From the NCBI RefSeq assembly GCF_002964705.1, contig NZ_PQCD01000053.1:374322-438321 (forward strand): a stretch of 64,000 bases of DNA, read 5' to 3'. Positions 47,880 to 57,900 of this stretch are shown piece by piece. Numbering within the stretch: the first letter of the stretch is position 1; the number at the start of each line of letters is the position of its first letter. The position numbers were made by a program, and so were the translations under genes. The notes under the pieces were generated by a model. The model saw nothing but the letters and a program-made list of their open reading frames with translations, was not told the origin of the DNA and did not search any database. This DNA is from Pseudoalteromonas sp. T1lg75. GTDB lineage: Bacteria; Pseudomonadota; Gammaproteobacteria; Enterobacterales; Alteromonadaceae.

Positions 47880-48923
47880 ATGTCGGATTTATTGTTGCAA
47901 CCCTATTCTTTATCCTCGGAAATGAACCTTAGCAATCGCGTCTTGATGGCACCACTCACGCGCTGTATGGCCGATGATGATTTGGTTCCCACTCAGGCCA
48001 TGGCCGAGTACTACGGGCGCCGGGCGGATGCGGGGTTGATCATCAGCGAAGCCACCATTATTCGCCCCGATGGCCAAGGCTATCCCAATGTGCCTGGCAT
48101 TTTTAGCGAGGCGCAAATAGCCGGGTGGCGTAAGGTGACCGATGAGGTGCATGCCAAGGGCGGGAAAATCTTCTGTCAGTTATGGCATGTTGGCCGCGTT
48201 GCCCATCCGCACTTTTTTGATGGCGAGGTGTTAAGTGCCAGTGCCATCGGGATTGAAGGCACGGTACCAAGAATGCGAGAGCTTAGTTACCAGACTCCGA
48301 AAGCGGCTACCTTGGAGCAAATAGCCGAACTTGTTAACGACTACGCCCAAGCGGCAGAAAACGCCATTGCCGCAGGTTTCGACGGTGTCGAGATCCATGG
48401 CGCCAACGGCTATCTTATCGATCAGTTTTTGCATCACAGCGTTAACCAACGCGACGACCGCTACGGCGGCAGCGCCGAAAATCGCGCTCGCTTTGCCTTA
48501 GAAGTGGTTGATGCCACTAGCGCCCGTATTGGTGGCGAGCGTGTTGGTTTACGCCTTTCTCCCGGCGCCTACTTCCTGCTTGAGCCGGGCGACAGCGAAG
48601 ACACCCAGACCTTTGATTATCTGTTGCAGGAGCTCAATCAACGGGAGCTGGCCTTTTTGCATCTGGGTATTTTCGATGATGCCATGGAATTTGATTATCT
48701 CGGTGGACGCGCTTCGGATTATTTACGCAAACGCTATAAAGGCACCTTGGTGGGTGTCGGTAGTTATACCCCGGAGCAGGGGGCCGAGGCCATTGCCAAT
48801 GAACGCTTTGACTTGTTGGCCATAGGCCGCCCCTTTATCGCCAATCCGGATTTGATAGCCAAGGTCAAGGGCCAGCAGGCGCTGACTCCATATAGTGAAG
48901 ACATGCTTGCTGAACTAATCTAA
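47880..48923 (+). CDS. Old Yellow Enzyme-family NADH:flavin oxidoreductase
   Basis: FMN-dependent ene-reductase of 347 residues, similar to NemA and xenobiotic reductases. It has the N-terminal NRVLMAPLTRCMA, ISEATIIRPDGQGYPN, CQLWHVGRVAHP, and the substrate-binding histidine/asparagine pair in IHGANGYLIDQF with DDRYGGS following. The ATG at 47880 is the family start; a longer frame from 47850 lacks support. It is probably induced by electrophiles through the divergent TetR regulator. Confidence 0.9.
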   Translation: MSDLLLQPYSLSSEMNLSNRVLMAPLTRCMADDDLVPTQAMAEYYGRRADAGLIISEATIIRPDGQGYPNVPGIFSEAQIAGWRKVTDEVHAKGGKIFCQLWHVGRVAHPHFFDGEVLSASAIGIEGTVPRMRELSYQTPKAATLEQIAELVNDYAQAAENAIAAGFDGVEIHGANGYLIDQFLHHSVNQRDDRYGGSAENRARFALEVVDATSARIGGERVGLRLSPGAYFLLEPGDSEDTQTFDYLLQELNQRELAFLHLGIFDDAMEFDYLGGRASDYLRKRYKGTLVGVGSYTPEQGAEAIANERFDLLAIGRPFIANPDLIAKVKGQQALTPYSEDMLAELI

Positions 48924-48930
48924 CCCCCAC

Positions 48931-48960
48931 TGGCAACGCCTGAGTGTTGAGGCGTTGCCA
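48931..48960 (+). terminator. Stem-loop after the Old Yellow Enzyme gene
   Basis: TGGCAACGCCT pairs perfectly with AGGCGTTGCCA eight bases after the stop codon. It lacks a T tract, so it may end or stabilise the transcript rather than act as a classical terminator. Confidence 0.5.
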
Positions 48961-49059
48961 TAAAATCGTCATCCTCCTTTCATGGCGATGCCATTGTATT
49001 GTCACCTTCCGACTATTTACTTAGCCCTTTCTATTTCTTACAACAATTGAGACAGGGTT

Positions 49060-50838
49060 ATGAAAAAAACATTAATAGCGTTAACTTTGGCCAGCGTATT
49101 GGCGGGCTGTTCACTTGATGGTGATGACGGCAGCGTGGGTGCAACCGGACCACAAGGGCCGCAGGGTGAGCAGGGTGAGTCAGGTGCTAGTATCAGCGGT
49201 GATCTGGAGCTAACCCTAGTGGGTCGTGCGGTACTTAACGCCGAGTCACCGGAAGGAGCGGCGGAGATAGTCGCTTACCATGCCCGCACCCAACAAATTT
49301 ATGCTATTAACAGCTCGGGCGATACCGCTACAGTGGAAATTATTGCCGCGGATAACTTCGATACCGCTGCCTTGGTGGCCGATAACGAAGGGGTGATCAG
49401 TAACACCAATTTGGACATCACCACCACGATAGATGTGTCGGCAAATACAGCGGGTGATGCCAACAGCATTGCCATCGATGCCAATAACGATTTATTGGCC
49501 GTGGCCATGGCCGGCGAGACCGGGGTAAAGGGTCAGGTGGCCTTTTATGATATCAGCGGTGATGCGCCGCAGTTTTTGCACAATGTTGAGGTGGGTTACC
49601 TGCCGGACATGGTGACCTTTACACCGGATGGCACCAAGGTGGTGGTGGCCAACGAAGGTGAGCCGGCGGGCGATTATAGCATCGACCCCGAGGGCTCAAT
49701 CTCAGTGATCGCCATCGAGGCCGGTAAACCTGCCGAGCAGGCCAGCATGTTAGGCTTTAGTCAATTCAATGACCAACAAGCGGAACTTGAAGCCCAAGGT
49801 GTGGTGTTTGCCAACCCAACCGGGCGCACCATCAAAGGACAGTTGATCAATACCACGGTGGCCATGGATCTCGAGCCAGAATACGTGGCCGTGAGCGCCG
49901 ACAGTAAAACCGCTTATGTGTCCTTGCAGGAAAACAATGCCTTGGCCGTGTTGGACCTTGAAAATATGACATTGGAAGTACGTGCTCTGGGCTTTAAGGA
50001 CTGGGGTAACTTGTTAATTGATGCCTCGGATAAAGACGGCGGCATTAACTTCCAACAATACCCGGGCCTGTATGGCATGTATCAACCGGATACCATTGCC
50101 ACCTACCAGTGGCAGGGCGCCGATTTTGTGGTCTCGGCAAATGAGGGCGATGGTCGCGAATACTTCTTTGATTCTGCCGATGCAGCCAGCTGTTTGGCAG
50201 AGGGCGGTTTAGAGTTTGATGAAGACGATGGCTGTTTGGCCTATATCGATGAGTCCCGTGTTGAAGACTTAGATCTGGCCGATAATTTTGCCTATGTAAA
50301 TAACGATGATGACGACATTGGTCGTTTGCTGGTGACCACGGTGCGCGGTGATGCCGACATGGATGGTCGTTATGAGCAACTGTATGCCTATGGTGCCCGT
50401 TCATTCTCTATCTGGGATGCCAATACCGGCCTGGTGTATGACTCAGGTGACGATGTCGGTCGTATTACTGCGGCGATTCACGGCAGTGCCTTTAACAACA
50501 ATGAAGACGAAAACGAAGGGGATACGCGCTCAGACGCCAAAGGCGCGGAGCCCGAAGCCCTGGCCGTGGGTCAAGTGCAGGGTCGTACCTATGCCTTTGT
50601 CGGCCTGGAGCGCATGAGTGGCATCATGGTGTATGACATCACCAACCCATTCGACGTAAAGTTTAAAAACTACGTCAGCAACCGCGGCCTGGTTGAAGGC
50701 GCCGATATCACCGGTGATCTGGCCCCGGAGGGTATGCGTTTTATCAGCGCCGAGCACAGCCCTAATGGTATGCCGCTATTGGTGGTGGGCAATGAAATTT
50801 CCGGTTCGGTAAGCGTGTGGCAAATCGATCTTAAGTAA
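49060..50838 (+). CDS. Choice-of-anchor I lipoprotein with collagen-like stalk
   Basis: Lipoprotein of 592 residues. The lipobox LAGC ends at Cys17 and is followed directly by seven Gly-X-Y triplets (residues 24-44, GATGPQGPQGEQGESG). The rest is a beta-propeller-like choice-of-anchor I domain (FTPDGTKVVVANEGEPAGDY, SVSADSKTAYVSLQENNA-like repeats, FVVSANEGDGREY, PEALAVGQVQGRTYAFVGLER). Proteins of this domain are surface or periplasmic, some near phosphatases; activity is unknown. The Gly-X-Y run would make a short spacer from the membrane. It is monocistronic, with a terminator downstream. Confidence 0.82.
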   Translation: MKKTLIALTLASVLAGCSLDGDDGSVGATGPQGPQGEQGESGASISGDLELTLVGRAVLNAESPEGAAEIVAYHARTQQIYAINSSGDTATVEIIAADNFDTAALVADNEGVISNTNLDITTTIDVSANTAGDANSIAIDANNDLLAVAMAGETGVKGQVAFYDISGDAPQFLHNVEVGYLPDMVTFTPDGTKVVVANEGEPAGDYSIDPEGSISVIAIEAGKPAEQASMLGFSQFNDQQAELEAQGVVFANPTGRTIKGQLINTTVAMDLEPEYVAVSADSKTAYVSLQENNALAVLDLENMTLEVRALGFKDWGNLLIDASDKDGGINFQQYPGLYGMYQPDTIATYQWQGADFVVSANEGDGREYFFDSADAASCLAEGGLEFDEDDGCLAYIDESRVEDLDLADNFAYVNNDDDDIGRLLVTTVRGDADMDGRYEQLYAYGARSFSIWDANTGLVYDSGDDVGRITAAIHGSAFNNNEDENEGDTRSDAKGAEPEALAVGQVQGRTYAFVGLERMSGIMVYDITNPFDVKFKNYVSNRGLVEGADITGDLAPEGMRFISAEHSPNGMPLLVVGNEISGSVSVWQIDLK

Positions 50839-50971
50839 CGGGTATAAAGCGGTGGTGATTTAAGTCTCATTTTTATGACGGATGTCATTAAACTGCAATA
50901 TCAATTACTTAAGCTAGTCGGCAAGTAATGACCTGCTTGTTGCTTGAATTCTGATTAGACAACCCTGACTT

Positions 50972-50998
50972 AGCCGCTCAAATGAGCGGCTTTTTTTG
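50972..50998 (+). terminator. Terminator overlapping the 3' end of the convergent gene
   Basis: AGCCGCTCA pairs with TGAGCGGCT, then seven T on the plus strand, about 135 bp after the choice-of-anchor gene. Its left part contains the stop codon of the minus-strand gene at 50978. Confidence 0.8.
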
Positions 50999-51523
50999 TA
51001 CCTGCTCCGGCGCTAAGTCGCAGATAGAATACACATTGACCGGCAGACCTAGGCGGCGCTTGTCATTAATGCTGAACTCATCCTCTCCCCACAACAGGTT
51101 GCAATCAAGCTGTGACAGGGTTTCTTGAACAACAAAATTATCCATTTCATGGTCGATGGCGGTGTACCAGAGCACATATTGCTGGCCCTGATAATAAAGA
51201 CTAATGTCCTGCCACAGTCTGTCTGTTGAGCGCCCTAAAAGGGGTTCATCCGAAGTGAGGGCGGCAAAACTAAACTGGCCTTGCTCGTCGGTGATCGCCT
51301 GGCTGACAAAATGCTGCTCGCCTATGGATAAGGTCCGGGTGACTTTTACATTGGCAAGGCGGGTATCGCCCATGGCAATTCGCCCTTGGATTTGCGGTGA
51401 TAGGGTCTGTGCCTGGAGCAGGAGTTGCGACAACGGCGTGCGACTGGAGTTGGCTTGCGTAAAAAATAAAACGGCGCAGGCCAAGATGCCGGCACACAGT
51501 AAACTGGAGACGATTAAACGCAT
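50978..51523 (-). CDS. Hypothetical membrane-anchored protein
   Basis: A 181-residue protein with one N-terminal hydrophobic segment (MRLIVSSLLCAGILACAVLFF) and a mostly beta, probably periplasmic, domain. NVKVTRTLSIGEQHFVSQ and DEQGQFSFAAL resemble carboxypeptidase-regulatory-like folds, but this is weak. The ATG at 51523 follows AGGGTG. A longer TTG frame from 51589 adds a non-hydrophobic leader and is less likely. It is convergent to the choice-of-anchor lipoprotein gene and divergent from recC. Confidence 0.65.
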   Translation of the reverse strand: MRLIVSSLLCAGILACAVLFFTQANSSRTPLSQLLLQAQTLSPQIQGRIAMGDTRLANVKVTRTLSIGEQHFVSQAITDEQGQFSFAALTSDEPLLGRSTDRLWQDISLYYQGQQYVLWYTAIDHEMDNFVVQETLSQLDCNLLWGEDEFSINDKRRLGLPVNVYSICDLAPEQVQKKPLI

Positions 51524-51683
51524 ATTCACACCCTGTGAAAATTTCACCGAGAAAGCTTGAAAGGTACTGCATAATCGCGTTTTTTGCAAACCTAAGGGGC
51601 TAATTCACCTTATGTTACAGTGGCCTAGAGTATCGATAAAAAATTGCGTACACTGGGCCTTTATCCCTTAACCGCCGTTACGC

Positions 51684-54600
51684 ATGCTGCATATCATTCA
51701 GTCTAATCGCATGGAGATCCTCAGCGCGCAATTATGTGCGTTGCTCGCAACCCCCAGTAGCGAGGATATTTTCGCTCGGGAGCTGGTGTTGGTGCACTCC
51801 CCAGGTATGTCGCAGTGGCTCAAGCTCGAGCTTACCAAGCAACTGGGTGTCTGCGCTCAGGTCGACTTTCCCTTACCCTCAAGCTTTATCTGGTCTTTGT
51901 ACCAGCAGGTGCTGCCGGGGGTGCCAGAAGAGTCCGCCTTTAATAAGGCCAATATGGCCTGGAAACTCTATGAATTGCTGGAGCAAAAGCTGTCTCAGCC
52001 TCTTTATCAGGCGCTCGCTAGCTACTTAGAGGATGATAGCGATGGCAGTAAACGCCATGCCTTGTGTGAAAAAATTGCCGACGTTTTTGACCATTATTTG
52101 ATGTATCGGCCCCAGTGGCTGCAAATATGGGAGCAGGGCGAGGATGAGCTGGAGGAAGTGGACATCGCCCATGCCCCCTGGCAGCCGGATTTATGGCGCA
52201 GCCTGGTTGCGGCCGTGGCCGAGCGTCAGCAAAGTCCTTATCATCGCGCCAATATGCATGATGCCTTGATGACTGCGCTAGAAGGCGGCAAAGTGCAATT
52301 GCCACCGCGTATCTGTTTATTTGGCATCTCGGCTTTGGCTCAGTCGCAGTTAGAGGTGTTTAACGCCCTGGCGCAACACACCCAGGTGCTGATCTTTCTT
52401 TTTAACCCAAGCGAGCATTATTGGGGCGATCTGGTTGATGAGAAAACCCTGGCCAAGATCAACAGCCGCTATCAGGTCAAGCCACAACTCGACGCCGCCG
52501 AGGCCGCCCATTACTATATTGTTGGCAATCCTTTATTAGCGTCCTGGGGCAAGCTGGGACGGGATTATCTGGAGCAGTTAATCCAACTGGATGGCAAATG
52601 GTTAGACGGTTTCGACGATGAATTTGCCCCGCATTTGCTTGGTCAGTTACAAAAAGAAGTGTATGAGCTGGCCTTTAAGGGCCAAAGCCTGGCAGAAGAC
52701 AACCAGTGGTTTGTCAGCGATGACGGCAAGATGCCGGTGCGCGATGACGACACCTCGGTGCAGCTGGCCAATTGTCATACGCAACTAAGGGAAGTGGAAT
52801 GTTTGCATGACCATTTGTTGCGGGAATTTGCCAAGGACCCGAGCCTCACGCCCAAAGACATTATCGTGATGATGCCAGATGTTGGCCAGTACAGCCCCTT
52901 TATCGAAGCGGTTTTTGGCGGTGCCAAGGGCGCCCGTCATATTCCCTATGCCATCGCCGATTTATCCATCGCCCAGGAGCGTCCCTTACTCAATGCCATT
53001 TTGGTGCTGGCGAACTTACCCTTTAGCCGGTTTGGCGTCAGCGAACTGATGGACCTGCTGCAAATAGGGGCCATCAGCGAGCGTTTTGCCTTGTCCGAGC
53101 AGGAATTACAGCAATGCCATGTCTGGCTTGAGCAGGTCGGCGTTAAATGGGGCATAGACGGCGAGCATAAAAGTGAATTTGCGCTGCCTACGCTGGCACT
53201 GAATACCTGGCAATTGGGGTTGCAGCGCCTGTTGCTGGGCATGGCCACCAAATCACACTCCTATATGGGCTTGTATCCCGCCGATGCGGTGGAGGGCATG
53301 AACAGCGAAATCCTGAGCAAGCTGCTGAGCTTTATCAATGCTTTGCTTGACGCCAAAGCCTTGCTTAGCCCAGACGCCGACTTGGCGCAAAAAGTCACGG
53401 CCATGCGCCAGGTACTGGAGCAAATGTTTGCCGGCGACAGCCTTAGCGCCGTGGATTTGGCGACCATGGACAGCCTGTTTACCAGCATAGATAAACATTA
53501 TTACAACGGTGACTATCTTGGCGCTATTTCGCAGCGGGTGTTTGTGAACCTGCTGCAACAGGGCATTGACGACAAGGGCGTGGGTCAGCGCTTTTTGATG
53601 GGGCAGGTGAACTTCTGTACCCTGATGCCGATGCGGGCTGTGCCCTTTAAAAAGGTGTGTATTCTTGGCTTAAATGATGCGGATTATCCCCGTAACGTTC
53701 AGCCTATCGGCTTCGATCTGGTGCCCTTTAGCAAGCGCCGTAAGGGCGACCGCTCGCGGCGCCTGGATGACAGATACTTGTTTTTAGAGGCGCTACTGAG
53801 TGCCCGTGACAGCGTGTACCTTAGCTATATTGGCCGTTCAAGCCGAGATAACAGTGAGCGCATGCCCTCAATTTTGTTAAGCGAGTTATGTGAATATATC
53901 GATCGCTGTTTTTATTATCCCGATCAGGAAACGGCGGTAAGCGCCGCGCTGACCGCGGTGCATCATTTGCAGCCGTTTCACAGCGACTACTACCAAAGTC
54001 AGGGAAGCTGGCAAAGCTTCAATCCCATTTGGGCCTTGGCCTATAAAGAGGGGCAAGAGCAGGGTGAGCCACAGCCGCTTGCCGCTCCCGCTGAGTCCAT
54101 TATCGAGCTCGATGCTTTAGTCCATTGTGCCACCCGAACCCAGCAATTTTTCTACCAGCAAGTGCTGGCGGTGCGCATTGCCGATATAGATGAGGGTAGC
54201 GATGATAATGAACATTTCACCCTGGAGGCGCTGGCCCGTTATCAGTTGCTCGATGAGCTGCTTGAATGCGCCGTTAACGGCACGGAGGTGGACGATGCTG
54301 AGCTAATTCAACGCGGCGTGTTACCTCAGGGGATCATGGCTGAGGTGACGCTGGGGCAGTTAAAAACCCGCATTACGCCGTTAGCGCAGCAGGTGCAGAT
54401 GCGCCTCGGCGCACAACAACCCCAGCTGGTGGAAGTGGATGTCAACGTCGGCGGTCACCAGATACAGGGCTGGCTGAGCCATATCTATGCCAACGAGCAG
54501 GTGTTTTATCGCAGCGCCAGTATTAAACCCAAAGACCGCATCAAGGGCTTTATTTATCACCTACTGGCGCAATTAAGTGGCCAGGCCGTCACCACTATTG

Positions 54601-54938
54601 TGATGGGCCTGGACGAGCAGGTGCGTTTTGCACCGGTCACGGTGGGTCATGCCGAGCAACTGCTGTTGCCCTGGCTGGCGCTATACCGTGAGGCACAAAC
54701 ACGCAGCCCGGCATTTTTCCCTATCAGTGCCTGGGAATGGTTACAACAGGGTGACATCGGCAAGGCCAATACAAAATTTGTCGGTGCCTATATCGGCGTG
54801 CCGGAGCGCGCCGACCCCTATATTAGCGCCGACTACCGAGATTTATATCAATGCGAGCAGGAGTTTTGCGACTGGGCGCAGCAGTTATTAGCCCCCATCA
54901 ATGAATTGGCTGAGGAAGAAAAATATGCAGATTCTTGA
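51684..54938 (+). CDS. recC: Exodeoxyribonuclease V subunit gamma
   Basis: RecC subunit of 1084 residues (E. coli 1122). It holds the RecBCD complex together and recognises Chi. Family segments include the start LHIIQSNRMEIL, LVHSPGMSQWLKLEL, and KKVCILGLNDADYPR in the C-terminal third. It is an inactivated helicase-like fold, so no intact Walker motifs are expected. It is the first gene of recC-recB-recD, and its 3' end overlaps recB by 14 bp. No protease gene (ptrA) lies between recC and recB, unlike E. coli. Confidence 0.94.
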   Translation: MLHIIQSNRMEILSAQLCALLATPSSEDIFARELVLVHSPGMSQWLKLELTKQLGVCAQVDFPLPSSFIWSLYQQVLPGVPEESAFNKANMAWKLYELLEQKLSQPLYQALASYLEDDSDGSKRHALCEKIADVFDHYLMYRPQWLQIWEQGEDELEEVDIAHAPWQPDLWRSLVAAVAERQQSPYHRANMHDALMTALEGGKVQLPPRICLFGISALAQSQLEVFNALAQHTQVLIFLFNPSEHYWGDLVDEKTLAKINSRYQVKPQLDAAEAAHYYIVGNPLLASWGKLGRDYLEQLIQLDGKWLDGFDDEFAPHLLGQLQKEVYELAFKGQSLAEDNQWFVSDDGKMPVRDDDTSVQLANCHTQLREVECLHDHLLREFAKDPSLTPKDIIVMMPDVGQYSPFIEAVFGGAKGARHIPYAIADLSIAQERPLLNAILVLANLPFSRFGVSELMDLLQIGAISERFALSEQELQQCHVWLEQVGVKWGIDGEHKSEFALPTLALNTWQLGLQRLLLGMATKSHSYMGLYPADAVEGMNSEILSKLLSFINALLDAKALLSPDADLAQKVTAMRQVLEQMFAGDSLSAVDLATMDSLFTSIDKHYYNGDYLGAISQRVFVNLLQQGIDDKGVGQRFLMGQVNFCTLMPMRAVPFKKVCILGLNDADYPRNVQPIGFDLVPFSKRRKGDRSRRLDDRYLFLEALLSARDSVYLSYIGRSSRDNSERMPSILLSELCEYIDRCFYYPDQETAVSAALTAVHHLQPFHSDYYQSQGSWQSFNPIWALAYKEGQEQGEPQPLAAPAESIIELDALVHCATRTQQFFYQQVLAVRIADIDEGSDDNEHFTLEALARYQLLDELLECAVNGTEVDDAELIQRGVLPQGIMAEVTLGQLKTRITPLAQQVQMRLGAQQPQLVEVDVNVGGHQIQGWLSHIYANEQVFYRSASIKPKDRIKGFIYHLLAQLSGQAVTTIVMGLDEQVRFAPVTVGHAEQLLLPWLALYREAQTRSPAFFPISAWEWLQQGDIGKANTKFVGAYIGVPERADPYISADYRDLYQCEQEFCDWAQQLLAPINELAEEEKYADS

Positions 54939-57900
54939 TCCCCTCAGCTTGCCCTTGCTCGGGCAGCAGCTGATTGAAGCCAGCGCCGGGACGGGTAAGA
55001 CCTACACCATTACCGGCTTATACCTGCGTTACTTGTTGGGTATGTACCAGCAGACCGATGGCAGTGACGGCGAGCCTTTAAGCGTAGAACAAATCCTGGT
55101 GGTGACCTTTACCGAGGCGGCCACCAGTGAGATCAAAGACAGGGTCCGTGCCCGTATCACCGAGGCTAAGGAAGTGCTGCTAGGCAAAGCAAGTAGCGAT
55201 GAGCTGGTACAGCAATTATTGGCTCAGGTAGAGCAGAAGCAGCAGGCCTATAACCTTTTGGATGCGGCGGCCAAATCCCTGGATGACAGCGCCATTTTCA
55301 CCATTCATGGCTTTTGTCAGCGGATGTTAAAACAGCACGCTTTTGCCTCGAATATGGCCTTTAACCTGCATTTCGTCCTGGATGAAAGTGAGCTGCAACA
55401 ACAAGCGGTGTTCGACTTTTGGCGTCAATTCGTTTATCCCTTATCGGCGCAGCAGGTACAAGCGGTGTTGGCGCATTATCCATCGCCTTACACCTTGCTA
55501 AAAACCCTGAGCCCGCTAATTAACCGCGAGCAACTGGTTTTGGAGCCCGCCTTTGACGACCCGCAGCAGGCATTAGCGCAGGTTTGGCAGCAGCAAGCGC
55601 AATACCTTGAGGCCCTTGAGCCGTTTAAGCACGCGCTGCGCAACGGCGATTTCTTCAGTGCCCTGGCCGCCAGCGATATCAAGGGGAATGCCAAACCCAA
55701 ACATAAGGCCAATGTCGCCGGTCTGCAGGCTTTTGCCCACAGCGACGACCTTGAGCTGGCGCTGGGTAAGGCCAAGCAGTCCTTTGAACTCTGGTCCGGC
55801 GAGTCATTACAAGACCCGGGAATTTACAAGAAAAATGGCACTCTTTTTACTCATGAGTTGGTGCCGGAATTCGAACGCTTGAGCCAGCTCAGTGCCGGCT
55901 TTGGCAGGTCCTTGGCCCAGCTATTGTGTGTTTATGCCTTGGATTATGTCCGTACGCATGTGCAAACGGCGAAAAAACGCCAGCAATTATTGGCTCCGGA
56001 CGACCTGCTTAGCGGTCTCTATCAGGCCCTGGGCAACGACAGCGAGGGGGGGCTGGCCCGGCAAATACGCAGCCAGTATCCGGTGGCGATGATCGATGAG
56101 TTCCAGGACACCGACCCCGTCCAATACGGCATTTTTAATACCCTCTATCGCCCCCTGACTTCGGCGGTGAGCGGCCTGACCATGATAGGCGACCCCAAAC
56201 AGGCCATTTATGGTTTCCGTGGCGCCGATATCTTTACCTATATCGATGCTAAGCGACAACTCGATAAGCAGCGTTTGTATACCCTGGCGGTCAATCACAG
56301 ATCCAGTACAGAGCTGGTGGGCTGTGTGAACGACCTTTTCAGCGGTCATCCCCAGAGCTTTATTTACAACGATGAAATTCCGTTTTTCAAGGTTAAAGCC
56401 AAGGGCAAGAAAGAGCAGTTATGCCTTGATGGCAAGCCATTGGCGGCGATGGAATTTATCTGGCATGGCGGCGGCGCTGAGATCCTCTCTAAGGAGCAGG
56501 GGCAGGGAGCCTTGGCGGAAAGTTTTGCCAAGCGTATCCATTATCTGCTGGCCGAGGCGCAGCAGGGGCGTTTAACCCTGGGTGAGACGTCTCCCTGTGC
56601 CGGTGACTTTTGCATTCTGGTGCGCGACCGTCGTGAGGCGGCGCTGATGAAAAAAGCCCTGGCCGAGGCTGGGGTGGCCAGTGTTTATCTGGCGCGTGAG
56701 AGTGTCTTTAAGCAGCCCCTGGCGCAGCACTTGTATCGCCTGTTAAGCGTGCTGCACGGACCTTACGATGAACGCTTGCTACGCGGTATGTTGAGCGGAC
56801 CTTTTTATAACTTTTCGGCGGCAGAGATCTACGCCCTGGGTGATGATCAGCAGCGCTGGAGCGAGTTATTACAAGAATTTGCCGAGCTAAGACGGCGTTG
56901 GTATGCCGACGGCGCCCTGGCCATGCTTGAGCAGCTGTTATGGCAAAATAACCTCCCTCAGCGCTGGCACGACCTGGGTTGGGATGTGCAACGGGCGTTA
57001 ACGGATTTTCGTCATCTCGGCGAAATCCTCCAACATAAGCAAATCGAACTCGATGGCACCACGCGCCTGCTCAGCTATTTTCATCAGCAGCTAAGCAGCG
57101 AACATGGTGAGGGCGACAGCGCCCAGCTGCGCCTGGAAACCGATGCGCAGCTGGTGCAAATCGTTACCATGCACGCCTCTAAGGGCCTGCAATACCCCAT
57201 CGTCTTTATGCCTTTTGCGCAGAGTTATCGCAATGCCGCCTTGGCTTATTATCATAGCGACGGTGAGTTACGCTTGGATCTGGCCCAGGGCGAGCAGGCC
57301 ATGGTAGCCGCCGAACGTGAGCGTTTGGCCGAAGACCTGCGTTTGCTGTATGTGGCGCTGACCCGCGCCATCTATCATTGCGCTTTGGGAATGTACGGCA
57401 TAGGCCAGTGGGGACGCTCGCAGATGCAAAGCTGCGCCTTGGGCTATTTGCTATTTAGTGAGGCCGAGCCGCAGGCGGACTTCTATGCCTTATTGGCGGA
57501 CAAGGTCGCCACTAACGCCGATATGGCCTTGATAAACACCGAGCAGGTACCCGAGTCCGAGGTGACACTGGCGCACAGTAATGAGCTTGCCTTGGAGGTT
57601 GCTACGCCACCGGCGGGTATAGAGCGGCATTGGCGGGCGACCAGCTTTAGTGCCTTAAGCTATAAACGCCATGAAGCGCCGAGTTTTGGCGCCGGAGGTG
57701 GCGACGACGATGAAGACCATCGCATGGAGCAGTATTTATACCCAAGCAGTAGAGGTGATGAGGCTGGGCTCAGCAGTTATGAATTCCCCAAAGGCCCGGG
57801 GCCGGGCAGTTGTTTGCACGATATTCTCGAGCAAATTTCCTTCGCTGGAGTCGCCAATGGCGAGATATCGGCGCTAGCTCAGCTGGAGCAGGTGTGTGAG

